DNA of 51,291 bases from contig CANQNT010000023.1 of NCBI GenBank assembly GCA_947625255.1, forward strand, positions 1-51,291, in the 5' to 3' direction. Shown here piece by piece: positions 26,366-35,400 of the stretch. The notes under the pieces were generated by a model. It did not search any database. It was not told the DNA's origin and worked only from the letters and a program-made list of their open reading frames with translations. Position 1 is the first letter of the stretch, and each line of letters starts with the position of its first letter. This DNA comes from an uncultured Acetatifactor sp. (GTDB lineage Bacteria > Bacillota > Clostridia > Lachnospirales > Lachnospiraceae). Made by a program: the position numbers and the translations under genes.

Positions 26366-27049
26366 ATGGTGAACAGACAAAAGGGAAAGCAATTGGGAAA
26401 GTATGTGCCGGATTATTTTGTATTTGATCTGGAAACCACGGGGATCAATGTAAATCGGGATCAGATCATTGAGATTTCCAGCCTGAAGGTGGTACAGGGA
26501 AAGGTGGTGAAAGAATTTTCCACCTTGGTAAATCCCCATAGGCACATACCGGAAGCTGCGTCGGCGGTCAATCATATCACGGATGAATTGGTGGCGGATG
26601 CGCCGGAATTAGAGGAAGCCCTGGGAAATTTCCTTTCTTTTATCGGAGATGGGATATTGGTGGGGCACAACATCCATAATTTCGACACCAATTTTGTTTA
26701 TGATGCTGTATGGAGCTTGTTTGGCAGGGCCTTTTCAAACAACTATGTGGATACGCTTTTTGTGGCAAGAAAATGTCTGCCGCAGTTGCCTCACCATACT
26801 CTTGGGGACATATCCCAATATTTCCATATCAGCACGCAGGGGGCGCACCGGGCATTGGCGGATTGTTACATGAATCAGCGTTGTTACGAGGAACTGGGAA
26901 AACTGCTTCCTGGCAGCGCGCAGACGGAGGATGAACAGCCGGTTTGTCCGGAATGCGGCAGTCTTTTACGGCGCCGAAAAGGGAGATATGGAGAGTTTTG
27001 GGGCTGCAGCGGATATCCGTTCTGCCGGTATACCCGTGCGGTCAGATAG
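26366..27049 (+). CDS. DEDDh 3'-5' exonuclease with C-terminal topoisomerase-type zinc ribbon
   Basis: A 227-residue protein of two parts. Residues about 15-180 form a DnaQ/PolC-type exonuclease. Exo I is FDLETTG (Asp and Glu), Exo II is NIHNFDTNF, and Exo III is GAHRALAD with the histidine and aspartate. Residues about 190-225 carry four cysteines in two CxxC-like pairs (CPECGSLL, then CSGYPFC). This is the pattern of the zinc ribbon found at the C-terminus of bacterial topoisomerase I, which binds single-stranded DNA. A role in DNA repair or RNA/DNA end trimming is inferred. ATG at 26366 and GTG at 26369 are both possible starts behind AGGAGG. Confidence 0.8.
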   Translation: MVNRQKGKQLGKYVPDYFVFDLETTGINVNRDQIIEISSLKVVQGKVVKEFSTLVNPHRHIPEAASAVNHITDELVADAPELEEALGNFLSFIGDGILVGHNIHNFDTNFVYDAVWSLFGRAFSNNYVDTLFVARKCLPQLPHHTLGDISQYFHISTQGAHRALADCYMNQRCYEELGKLLPGSAQTEDEQPVCPECGSLLRRRKGRYGEFWGCSGYPFCRYTRAVR

Positions 27050-27112
27050 GAGAAAGAAAGGCGGGAAACCGTCTTGCGTCAGGGCGAATTGCCGGAAGGA
27101 ATTGTAGAAATC

Positions 27113-27565
27113 ATGAAATGGAAGCAGGGAGAATTTCCGTCCATTGACATGGAGCGATTTGGCAGGAAGCTGCGAGAGATTTGCAGGGAAAAAAAAGTTT
27201 CCGCGGGCGATCTGCAAAAATTTCTTCACCTCGGCTCAATACAGGCAGTCTATATGTGGTTTGAGGGGAAACGAATCCCCAATCTGGATAATTTATTTGC
27301 CATCAGCAAATATCTGGGAATCCGGATAGAAGATTTATTGGAAGATGAGATACGGGATTCAGGAGATGAAATCGCAAAGGGCGAAAATGTAGGGAATGAA
27401 ATTGTCAGTAAAGCAATGGCAGACAACGGAATTGCGGGCGACAAGGTGATGGACAATGGCATTGCCTATAGGGCGAATGGTGCGGATCAAAAGGATTTTT
27501 TACAAGAGATGAACGGTATTTCAGACATCGGAAAAAGGCTGCTGTTTTATTGGAAACACTTATGA
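27113..27565 (+). CDS. Helix-turn-helix (XRE-like) DNA-binding protein
   Basis: A 150-residue protein. Residues about 12-75 resemble an XRE-type helix-turn-helix, with 'VSAGDLQKFLHLGSIQAVYMWFEGKRIPNLDNLFAISKYLGI' arranged as HTH and following helices. The second half is acidic and repetitive (short 'DNGIA' repeats) and of unknown fold. It is probably a small transcriptional regulator; no target is known. An upstream in-frame TTG exists, but the ATG at 27113 is preferred. Palindromes lie directly after the gene (27586-27630) and could be its operators. Confidence 0.6.
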   Translation: MKWKQGEFPSIDMERFGRKLREICREKKVSAGDLQKFLHLGSIQAVYMWFEGKRIPNLDNLFAISKYLGIRIEDLLEDEIRDSGDEIAKGENVGNEIVSKAMADNGIAGDKVMDNGIAYRANGADQKDFLQEMNGISDIGKRLLFYWKHL

Positions 27566-27585
27566 CAGAGCTGGAAAATCGTGGA

Positions 27586-27604
27586 ATTTAACAGCCTGTT
27601 AAAT
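27586..27604. repeat. 19-base perfect inverted repeat (operator-like)
   Basis: ATTTAACAG (27586-27594) and its exact complement (27596-27604) surround a single C. A one-base loop makes a hairpin unlikely, so a dimeric protein binding site is the better reading. Confidence 0.5.
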
Positions 27605-27794
27605 GACAAAGTCAAAATTTTGTGACAAAATAAAAGTATCAGAAAAACCGTCGGATTCTTTCGGCGCTGTATCTTCTAAAGTTACGTTCAGAACGGCCAA
27701 ATCGGCTGAATTACCCAAAGATGGAAACCAAACGATATCGGGGAGGAAAGACTTTTTATTCAACCAGTCAACTATGGCTCCATGCGTGGAATGA
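27603..27794 (+). CDS. Doubtful 63-residue open frame in the gap before DUF5688
   Basis: This frame encodes a Ser/Lys/Thr-rich 63-residue peptide without a ribosome binding site. A frame on the opposite strand (27599-27814, 71 residues) covers the same bases. The stretch has the feel of a short element found many times in Lachnospiraceae genomes, but this is from memory and may be wrong. Base use differs from the neighbours (more A+T). I do not assign a function and consider a non-coding interspersed repeat just as likely. Confidence 0.2.
   Translation: MTKSKFCDKIKVSEKPSDSFGAVSSKVTFRTAKSAELPKDGNQTISGRKDFLFNQSTMAPCVE
27618..27630. repeat. 13-base inverted repeat (second operator-like site)
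   Basis: TTTTGT and ACAAAA surround a central G. It lies 14 bases after the first inverted repeat. Together they form a possible two-site operator in the gap between the HTH gene and DUF5688. Confidence 0.4.
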
Positions 27795-27828
27795 GGGCCG
27801 GATTCAGGAAACATAAGGAGAAGGGACT

Positions 27829-28821
27829 ATGACATATGAGGAATTCAAGGGTGAGCTTTATCGTATCATCATGCAGCAGGAGGACGTGAAAGGAAGGAAG
27901 ATCATGCTGCTGGAAAAGGGTTACACCACGAGGGACAGCCAGATACTGAATATGATCCGTTATATCAACAGAGTGACCTTTGGGAGGGAAGACAATGTGA
28001 TGCATGGCGATTATCTGCAGGTGATATGGGGGGAGGGCAGCATCCGAAGCGTGATGAATTGGGACATTCAGGAGTATTATGAACGATTTCAAAAGGAAGG
28101 CTGGCAGGGTGTCATTCCGGAATTGTTATTGAAGATTCAGAGGTCCGGCTTAAGCACGGAGTGGCTGCAGCTGAGTCAGAGCGGATATCAGCAAACGGCG
28201 GACCGGCTGATTGTCCGGCCGATTCATTATGAAACGAATCAGTATGAGCTGGAAAGCGGCATTTTCTGGAAGTTTGGCGATATGGCGCTGACCTTGTATG
28301 GGATTGTGTATGATGCCGAGGATGATTATGTCACCATGAAGCTTAAGCGTGAGATCACGGATGTCTGGAAAATGGAAGATGATACGCTCCTGGAAAACGC
28401 TTTGAAAAATAGTGTTTCCCTGATGCCTCCCAGATTGTACCGCAGTACGGATTTGCGTTCGAAGCATTCCCTGGAAGAAGGGATTTTTATGGAGTGTGAC
28501 GGAGAGACGGATCAGGAGTTATTCCATACAGGCAGCATGGAGGGGGTTCTTGGTTATCGTCTGACCACCACGAAGACGATCAATGGCGCCATTGCGTTTT
28601 TCTATCCCGGTGTTCGAGAGCGTCTGGGAGAACTTTTCGGTGATTATTATGTAGGCTTTACAAGCATCCACGAAGCGGTGATCCATCCTGTCAATCACCA
28701 GAATCCCCAATGTATGAAGGAATCCATCCGTGAAATCAATGAAGTATTCCCCAAGGAAGAAATGCTCAGCAATTGTATTTACCGGTATCGTACGCGCAGG
28801 GGGGACTTGATAGAGGTGTGA
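27829..28821 (+). CDS. DUF5688 family protein
   Basis: A 330-residue soluble protein that I match to DUF5688, a family of unknown function often present in several copies in Lachnospiraceae. Typical features are the N-terminal 'TYEEFKGELYRIIMQ', the middle 'DRLIVRPIHYETNQYEL' and the 'FGDMALTLYGIV' segment. There is no signal peptide, membrane helix or catalytic motif that I can name. A strong AAGGAGAAGG site precedes the ATG. Neighbours are an HTH gene with operator-like repeats upstream and an MraY-like gene with its own promoter downstream. Confidence 0.6.
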   Translation: MTYEEFKGELYRIIMQQEDVKGRKIMLLEKGYTTRDSQILNMIRYINRVTFGREDNVMHGDYLQVIWGEGSIRSVMNWDIQEYYERFQKEGWQGVIPELLLKIQRSGLSTEWLQLSQSGYQQTADRLIVRPIHYETNQYELESGIFWKFGDMALTLYGIVYDAEDDYVTMKLKREITDVWKMEDDTLLENALKNSVSLMPPRLYRSTDLRSKHSLEEGIFMECDGETDQELFHTGSMEGVLGYRLTTTKTINGAIAFFYPGVRERLGELFGDYYVGFTSIHEAVIHPVNHQNPQCMKESIREINEVFPKEEMLSNCIYRYRTRRGDLIEV

Positions 28822-28855
28822 TAAAAGATCTCCGGATGAAATCTTTCAGGCGCTC

Positions 28856-28884
28856 TTGACATTATTCTTTCGGACGGATACAAT
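28856..28884 (+). promoter_or_regulatory. Consensus sigma-A promoter of the MraY-like gene
   Basis: A perfect TTGACA at 28856-28861, a 17-base spacer and TACAAT at 28879-28884. The predicted start is near 28891, giving a leader of about 50 bases. Confidence 0.8.
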
Positions 28885-28942
28885 GATAAAAGCATGGCGT
28901 GGGATCCGTTTTCTGAAAGCCGGCGCCGGATGGGAGAAAATT

Positions 28943-29908
28943 ATGATATATTGGCTTGTACCAATAGATTATGCGCCGATTGTTGCCCCGTTTGGAGTTT
29001 TACTGGCATTTGCGGCAACGGTGATTGGAATCGCGAAGTTTAGTCCCCTGCTTCCCAAGGATCACGGCAGAGTGTTTGCCGTGGAAGGGGAGCTTTCCGC
29101 AGGAAAGCCTGAGGGCGCCGGTTTGATTTTCGTATGGGTGTTTGTGTTGGCGACCCTGATATTTGCGCCCTTTCAGGCAGAGAACTTAATCTATCTGATT
29201 TTGCTGGTGATTTGTATGATGACCGGATATTTGGATGATGCATCCGAGGTGCCCTGGGGAGAGTATAAAAAAGGCTTTCTGGATTTATGCGTAGCCATTC
29301 TGGTAGCACTTACTTATCTGCGTTTCCATCCCAGCCAGATAGAATTGGCCTTGTTTAGGACGAGTTTTGCCCTGCCCCCGGTATTATTTGCCTTGGGAAC
29401 CATTATTCTGGTCTGGGTTTCTGTCAATGTGACCAACTGCGCGGACGGTGTGGATGGATTGTCCGGGACCATTTCTATCATCTCCATTATGACGATTTAT
29501 CTGATTGACAGATTAAGGGGGAGGGCTTCTGACTTTACTCTTCTGATTCTTGTGTTTGCGGTCTGCATTCTCGGATATCTTTGGTTTAACGCGACCCCCA
29601 GCAGGATTTTGATGGGGGATGCGGGTTCCCGGGCCATTGGTTTGTTTATCAGTATCGCTGTTTTGAAAACGGGTTCCCCGTTCTTATACATTCCGGTGGC
29701 TTTGGTGTTGATTTTGGATGGCGGCTTAGGTCTGGTTAAGGTGGCGCTGCTTCGATTTTTGAAGATTCATATTCTGACAAATGTAAGGCTGCCTCTTCAC
29801 GATCATGTGCGAAAAAACCTTGGCTGGTCCAATACCCAGACAGTGTTTCGGTTTGCCATTATCCAAGTCATGCTTTCCCTGGCAGTCTTGCTTGCCCTGC
29901 AGGCATAA
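28943..29908 (+). CDS. MraY/WecA-type phospho-sugar transferase (MraY-like)
   Basis: This 321-residue integral membrane protein has about ten hydrophobic helices and belongs to the polyprenyl-phosphate N-acetylhexosamine-1-phosphate transferase superfamily. Landmarks are GYLDD (the Asp-Asp motif), NCADGVDGL, MGDAGSRAIG and a final HDHVRKNLGWSN loop. The family normally has DDxxK; here it reads DDASE. MraY makes lipid I from UDP-MurNAc-pentapeptide, but a stand-alone copy could be a paralog with another sugar substrate. The start at 28943 has a GGGAGA site; the longer frame starts inside the -35 box. greA follows 51 bases later. Confidence 0.7.
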   Translation: MIYWLVPIDYAPIVAPFGVLLAFAATVIGIAKFSPLLPKDHGRVFAVEGELSAGKPEGAGLIFVWVFVLATLIFAPFQAENLIYLILLVICMMTGYLDDASEVPWGEYKKGFLDLCVAILVALTYLRFHPSQIELALFRTSFALPPVLFALGTIILVWVSVNVTNCADGVDGLSGTISIISIMTIYLIDRLRGRASDFTLLILVFAVCILGYLWFNATPSRILMGDAGSRAIGLFISIAVLKTGSPFLYIPVALVLILDGGLGLVKVALLRFLKIHILTNVRLPLHDHVRKNLGWSNTQTVFRFAIIQVMLSLAVLLALQA

Positions 29909-29959
29909 GCAGGCATGACGGGCGGTGGAGGCGGATTTCAGAAAAAGTGAGGTAGAATC

Positions 29960-30460
29960 ATGTATGATGAATTAACTCCTACAGATATTAAGAAAATGGA
30001 GGAAGAGATTGAGTATCGTAAAGTTGTGGTGCGTAAGCAGGCATTGGAGGATGTAAAGTCTGCCAGAGCCCATGGGGATTTAAGCGAGAATTTTGAGTAT
30101 CATGCCGCGAAGAAAGTTAAGAACCAAAATGAGAGCCGTATTCGGTACCTGGAGAGGATGATTCGCACTGCCAAGGTGATTTCGGAAGAATCCGCGTCCG
30201 ACGAGGTGGGAATCAATAACACCGTTACGGTTGAATTTATTGATGACGGTTTGGAAGAAACATATAAAATCGTTACTACCGTACGCGGCAATTCCCTGGA
30301 GGGTTTGATCAGCAATGAATCTCCCTTGGGAAAAGCGCTCATGGGTCATAAGGTGGGGGATGTGGTTCATGTGCAGGTAAACGACTCGATCGAATATGAT
30401 GTTTGTATTAAAGCGATTGTCAAGACAGACGATGACGGGGATAAGCTCAGAAATTTTTAA
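29960..30460 (+). CDS. greA: Transcription elongation factor GreA
   Basis: GreA rescues backtracked RNA polymerase by stimulating transcript cleavage. The 166-residue protein has the N-terminal coiled coil with the acidic tip 'ARAHGDLSENFEYHAAK', and the C-terminal FKBP-like domain ('SPLGKALMGHKVGDVV'). Length is slightly above the usual 158. A GAGGTAGAA site precedes the ATG. It sits between the MraY-like gene and a HAD-CPBP fusion, all with short gaps, probably sharing the consensus promoter at 28856. Confidence 0.92.
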   Translation: MYDELTPTDIKKMEEEIEYRKVVVRKQALEDVKSARAHGDLSENFEYHAAKKVKNQNESRIRYLERMIRTAKVISEESASDEVGINNTVTVEFIDDGLEETYKIVTTVRGNSLEGLISNESPLGKALMGHKVGDVVHVQVNDSIEYDVCIKAIVKTDDDGDKLRNF

Positions 30461-30520
30461 ACCGGAAAATGCAATAGACAAGGATAAGGCGTGGAAGATC
30501 ACGCGGATAGGAGCAGGAAC

Positions 30521-32065
30521 ATGAAGCGTTATCTGTTATTTGATCTGGATGGAACTTTGACCGATCCCAAGGTGGGTATTACGACCAGTGTACAGTATGC
30601 TCTGGCGGATCAGGGAATTGACGAGCCTGACATCGATAAGCTGGAGCCGTTCATAGGTCCTCCCCTCAAGGACAGCTTTATGGAATTTTATCACATGACG
30701 GAGGAACAGGCGGACCGGGCAATTGCCAAGTATCGGGAGCGTTTTCAGGATATTGGTATTTTTGAAAACGAACTGTATGGCGGTATCCATGATCTCTTGC
30801 GCACGATGAAGGCTGGCGGGATGCATATGGCGGTGGTTTCCAGCAAGCCCACGGTGTATGTAGAGCGCATTTTGAAGCATTTTAAGCTGGACCCTTACTT
30901 TGAAGTAGTGTTAGGAAGCGAATTGGACGGGACCAGGGTGAAGAAAGCCCAGGTCATGGCAGAGGTTTTGCGGAAGTTCTATGGGGATCAGCCCATCAAT
31001 CATGATGAGATCTACATGATTGGAGACCGGAAATACGATATCGAAGCCGCCAGGGTGTTTCATATTGAAAGTATTGGCGTTGCTTATGGTTATGGCAGTA
31101 TGGAGGAATTAAAGGAGGCCAAGGCGGACTATATCGTAAAGAGTGTTGCGGAATTGAAGAAGCTCCTGATGCGGGAGGTGGAAGAGGTCAAACGCATGGA
31201 CGAGGTGCACAAGGCCCAGCAGCCAGGTGCCAGGAAACCCCAGAATCAAGGGATGAAGGCTTTATGGAGGGTCCTTTTGCCATATGTTTTATTTATCCTG
31301 GTGCGTACCGCGGTGGGAATTTTGATGTCCGTGATTTTCCAGTCGCTTTCCAAGAATCCGTCCATTGCGCAATATATCATGATAGAGGATGAAAATGGGA
31401 TGAGCCTGACGGGGCTGGCGGGAATTATTGCCCAGATCGCGAGCTATGGTATGGCGGGCGTGATGATTATGCGTTATGCGGATCCCATGATCACTCAGGC
31501 GGCCGAGGAAGCCCATCTGACCCACTTAAAGCCGGAGCCGCGTAAGAGTTACGTGTTGTTGGGGTTGGTTACCGTTGGCTCCGTTGTTGCATTGACCACG
31601 TTTATGGATGCCCTTGGAATGACCAATCTGGCGGAGTCCTACCGTGCTTTGCATGGAACGCCTTACGATGTTCCCATACTGTTGGGACTGATCAGTTTCG
31701 GTTTCTGCACGCCTCTTGCGGAGGAATTGATGTTCCGGGGAATCGTGTACAATGGCGTGAAGAAATTTATGTCGCCCAGGATGTCCCTGGTAATGTCTGC
31801 TGTGTTTTTCGCATATAGCACGGGATATTCGATTCAGATGCTTTACGGACTGATGTTAGGATTTTTGCTGACCTATGCTTATGAGTATTTTGCTGACATT
31901 CGTGTGGCGGTGGCTGCCCATGTGGCGGCAAATGTTCTGTCCTATTTGTTGAATTACACCCTGCTTACACAAGCGCCGATTTATAATTGGCCAGTATGTG
32001 TGGTGAGTCTGGCCGTAACCTGTGTGAGCCTGTTTCTGTTGATGAAAGCGAAGAAGGTGTATTAG
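30521..32065 (+). CDS. HAD phosphatase fused to a CPBP-family membrane protein
   Basis: A 514-residue fusion. Residues 1-215 are a haloacid-dehalogenase hydrolase of the phosphoglycolate-phosphatase type, with nucleophile motif DLDGTL (D8, D10), 'VVSSKP' for motif II and 'MIGDRKYDIEAA' for motif IV. After a Glu/Lys-rich linker (215-245) come several membrane helices of the CPBP (Abi) intramembrane protease family. EELMFRG is at 401-407 and HVAAN at 467-471. The middle motif FxxxH reads FAYST at 430-434, so a metal-binding histidine is missing. The HAD half appears active, the CPBP half is doubtful. Start at 30521 with GGAGCAGG upstream. Confidence 0.85.
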   Translation: MKRYLLFDLDGTLTDPKVGITTSVQYALADQGIDEPDIDKLEPFIGPPLKDSFMEFYHMTEEQADRAIAKYRERFQDIGIFENELYGGIHDLLRTMKAGGMHMAVVSSKPTVYVERILKHFKLDPYFEVVLGSELDGTRVKKAQVMAEVLRKFYGDQPINHDEIYMIGDRKYDIEAARVFHIESIGVAYGYGSMEELKEAKADYIVKSVAELKKLLMREVEEVKRMDEVHKAQQPGARKPQNQGMKALWRVLLPYVLFILVRTAVGILMSVIFQSLSKNPSIAQYIMIEDENGMSLTGLAGIIAQIASYGMAGVMIMRYADPMITQAAEEAHLTHLKPEPRKSYVLLGLVTVGSVVALTTFMDALGMTNLAESYRALHGTPYDVPILLGLISFGFCTPLAEELMFRGIVYNGVKKFMSPRMSLVMSAVFFAYSTGYSIQMLYGLMLGFLLTYAYEYFADIRVAVAAHVAANVLSYLLNYTLLTQAPIYNWPVCVVSLAVTCVSLFLLMKAKKVY

Positions 32066-32173
32066 GAATGGGAGGAAAGGTGGTAATCATCTCTCTATCA
32101 CTGCTGCGAGCCGCGGCGGAAAAGCTGAGAATATTCAGACTTTTTTAACCATTCCGAGCAATTATCAAATTGT

Positions 32174-32202
32174 TTGACAATATAATAAATTTTTCCTTAA
32201 AA
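32174..32202 (+). promoter_or_regulatory. Possible upstream promoter of gltB
   Basis: TTGACA (32174-32179), a 17-base spacer and TTAAAA (32197-32202). The -35 is perfect but the -10 is poor. It lies 35 bases upstream of the better match. Confidence 0.35.
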
Positions 32203-32208
32203 AAACTA

Positions 32209-32237
32209 TTTACAAAATACATCTTTTGCTGTATAGT
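32209..32237 (+). promoter_or_regulatory. Sigma-A promoter of gltBD
   Basis: TTTACA (32209-32214), exactly 17 bases, and TATAGT (32232-32237). The predicted start near 32244 coincides with the left arm of the hairpin at 32241-32284. Confidence 0.7.
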
Positions 32238-32240
32238 AGT

Positions 32241-32286
32241 AAAAGGTCGCAAAGAAGCGTAAGAAGCTTTCTTTGTGACCTTTTTT
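32241..32286 (+). terminator. Terminator hairpin in the gltB leader (possible attenuator)
   Basis: Arms 32241-32258 and 32266-32284 pair over about 18 bases (one G-U pair, one bulged A) with a 7-base loop, and TTTTTT follows (32281-32286). It begins almost at the predicted start of the gltB promoter, so transcripts from that promoter would meet it within 45 bases. It also lies about 175 bases after the HAD-CPBP gene and could simply end that transcript. Confidence 0.65.
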
Positions 32287-32406
32287 ATGTTCTTTTATGT
32301 TCCGATGACCTGCAAGGCCGGATTTCTATCGCGGGCATCGGGATAGCGAAGCCGGATATCCGCAATATGGACGGCAGCATTGACAAGGAATCGAAAGGAG
32401 AATGCC

Positions 32407-35400
32407 ATGTTTACAGTGAAGAATGAGCTTCCTAGAGCACCGCTTTATCGTGAGGAATTTGAACATGATAACTGTGGTATCGGGGCCTGCGTCAATATCA
32501 AGGGACAGAAAAGCCGCGAAACTGTGGAAAACGCTCTGAAGATCGTGGAAAATCTGGAGCATCGTGCCGGTAAGGACGCGGAAGGAAAAACGGGTGACGG
32601 CGTGGGAATCCTGACCCAGGTGCCGCATAAGTTTTTTTCCAGAGTGACGAAGCCCCTTGGAATTGAACTGGGCGGGGAGAGAGAATACGGTGTGGGAATG
32701 TTTTTCTTCCCTCAGGAGGAACTGCGCCGCAACCAGGCCAAGAAGATGTTTGAGATTATCGTGGAAAAGGAAGGCCTGCAATTCCTGGGTTGGAGAGAGG
32801 TCCCGACATTCCCCAATGTTTTGGGACACAAGGCCGCGGAATGTATGCCTTATATCATGCAGGCGTTTATCAAAAAGCCGGCTGCGGTGGAAAAGGGGCT
32901 GCCCTTTGACCGGAGGCTCTATATCGCAAGACGTGTTTTCGAGCAGTCTTCCGATGATACCTATGTGGTGTCCTTGTCCAGCCGGACGATCGTCTATAAG
33001 GGAATGTTTTTGGTGGGGCAGCTGCGTACCTTTTTCGCGGATTTACAAAGCGAGGATTACGAATCCGCCATTGCGGTGGTACACTCCCGTTTTTCTACCA
33101 ATACCAATCCCAGTTGGGAGAGGGCGCATCCGAACCGCTTCATCGTACATAACGGCGAGATCAATACGATCCGAGGAAATGCGGATAAGATGCTGGCACG
33201 GGAAGAGAACATGGCTTCCGAGCATTTGAAAGGGCAGCTTCACAAGGTGCTTCCCGCCATTAACAAGACGGGATCGGATTCCGCCATGCTGGATAACACA
33301 TTGGAATTCCTGGTGATGAGCGGTATGGATCTGCCTTTGGCAGTGATGATCGCTATTCCTGAGCCCTGGGCCAATAACAAAACCATGTCTCAGATGAAAA
33401 AGGATTTCTACCAATATTATGCGACGATGATGGAGCCCTGGGACGGTCCGGCTTCGATTTTGTTCTCCGACGGGGATATTCTGGGAGCGGTATTGGATCG
33501 GAACGGTCTGCGTCCATCCCGTTATTGGATCACGGATGATGATCAGCTTATTCTTTCTTCCGAGGTGGGCGTGCTGGACATCGATCCGTCCAGAATCAAG
33601 GAAAAGAATCGTCTGCGTCCCGGCAAAATGCTGCTTGTAGACACGGTTCGGGGCGAAGTGGTGGACGATGACCAATTGAAAGAAAGTTATGCGTCCCGTC
33701 AGCCCTATGGCGAGTGGCTGGACGGCAATTTGGTCATGCTGAAGGATCTGAAGATTCCCAACCAGCGTGTGCCGGAATACTCCTATGAGGAACGTCAGAG
33801 GCTGCAAAAGGCCTTTGGCTATACCTACGATGAGCTGAAAACCAGTATCTTGCCCATGGCGAAAAACGGAGGAGAGGCTACGGCGGCAATGGGCGTGGAT
33901 ACTCCGCTTCCGGTTTTGAGCAAGACCCATCATCCGTTATTCCATTACTTTAAGCAGCTTTTTGCTCAGGTGACCAATCCGCCCATCGATGCCATCCGGG
34001 AAGAAGTAGTGACCTCTACCACGGTCTATATCGGCTCCGAAGGCAACTTGCTGGAGGAGTCCCCTAAGAATTGTAACGTACTGAAAGTGAATAATCCGAT
34101 TTTGACCAACACCGATGTTTTGAAAATTAAAAACATGAAGGTGGATGGCTTTAAAGTAGAGGTAGTGCCGATTACCTATTATAAGAACACCAGTCTGGAG
34201 CGGGCCATCGACAGATTGTTTGTGGAAGTGGACCGGGCGTACCGTGACGGAGTGAATATTCTGATTTTGTCCGACCGGGGCGTGGACGAAAACCATGTGG
34301 CGATTCCATCCCTTTTGGCGGTATCGGCCCTGAACCAGTACCTGGTACGCACGAAGAAGCGCACCAGAGTGGCGTTGATTTTGGAATCCGGCGAGCCCAG
34401 AGAGGTGCATCATTTCGCTACCTTGCTGGGGTATGGCGCCTGTGCCATCAATCCTTATCTGGCCCAGGATACCATTCGGGAGCTGATCGACAACCATATG
34501 CTGGATAAGGATTATTACGCGGCGGTGGATGATTATAACAACGCGGTGCTGCATGGTATTGTGAAGATTGCGTCCAAGATGGGCATCAGCACCATCCAAT
34601 CCTATCAGGGTTCCCAGATTTTTGAGGCAATCGGTATCGCGCCGGATGTGATTAATCGTTATTTCAGCAATACAGTCTGCAGAGTAGGCGGTATTTCGTT
34701 AAAAGACATCGAAAGGCAAGTAGATGAGCTGCATTCCATGGCCTTTGACCCGCTGGGTCTTTCCAATGACCTGACGTTGGACAGCCCGGGACACCATAGG
34801 ATGCGCAGCGGTGGGGATGAACATCTCTATAATCCCGCCACGATCCATATGCTCCAGGAATCTACCAGGCGTGGGGATTATCAGATGTTTAAGCAGTATA
34901 CGGCTTTGGTAAATGATGAAACTTCCATTAAGAATCTGCGGGGACTGATGGATTTTCGCTACCCTAAGAAGGGCGTTCCGCTGGAAGAGGTGGAAAGCGT
35001 GGAGTCCATTGTCACGCGCTTTAAGACGGGGGCTATGTCCTACGGTTCCATTTCCAAAGAGGCCCATGAGACCATGGCTATCGCCATGAATCATCTTCAT
35101 GGGAAGAGTAATACCGGTGAGGGAGGCGAGGAGCTGGAACGGCTCACCATCGGACCGGACGGAGAAAACCGTTGTTCCGCCATCAAGCAGGTGGCAAGCG
35201 GACGTTTCGGCGTGACCAGTCGTTACTTGGTCAGCGCTAAGGAGATTCAGATTAAAATGGCCCAGGGCGCGAAGCCTGGCGAGGGCGGTCATCTGCCTGG
35301 CGGAAAGGTCTATCCCTGGATTGCCAAGACCAGACACTCCACTCCCGGCGTGCCCCTGATTTCCCCGCCTCCTCATCACGACATCTATTCTATTGAGGAT

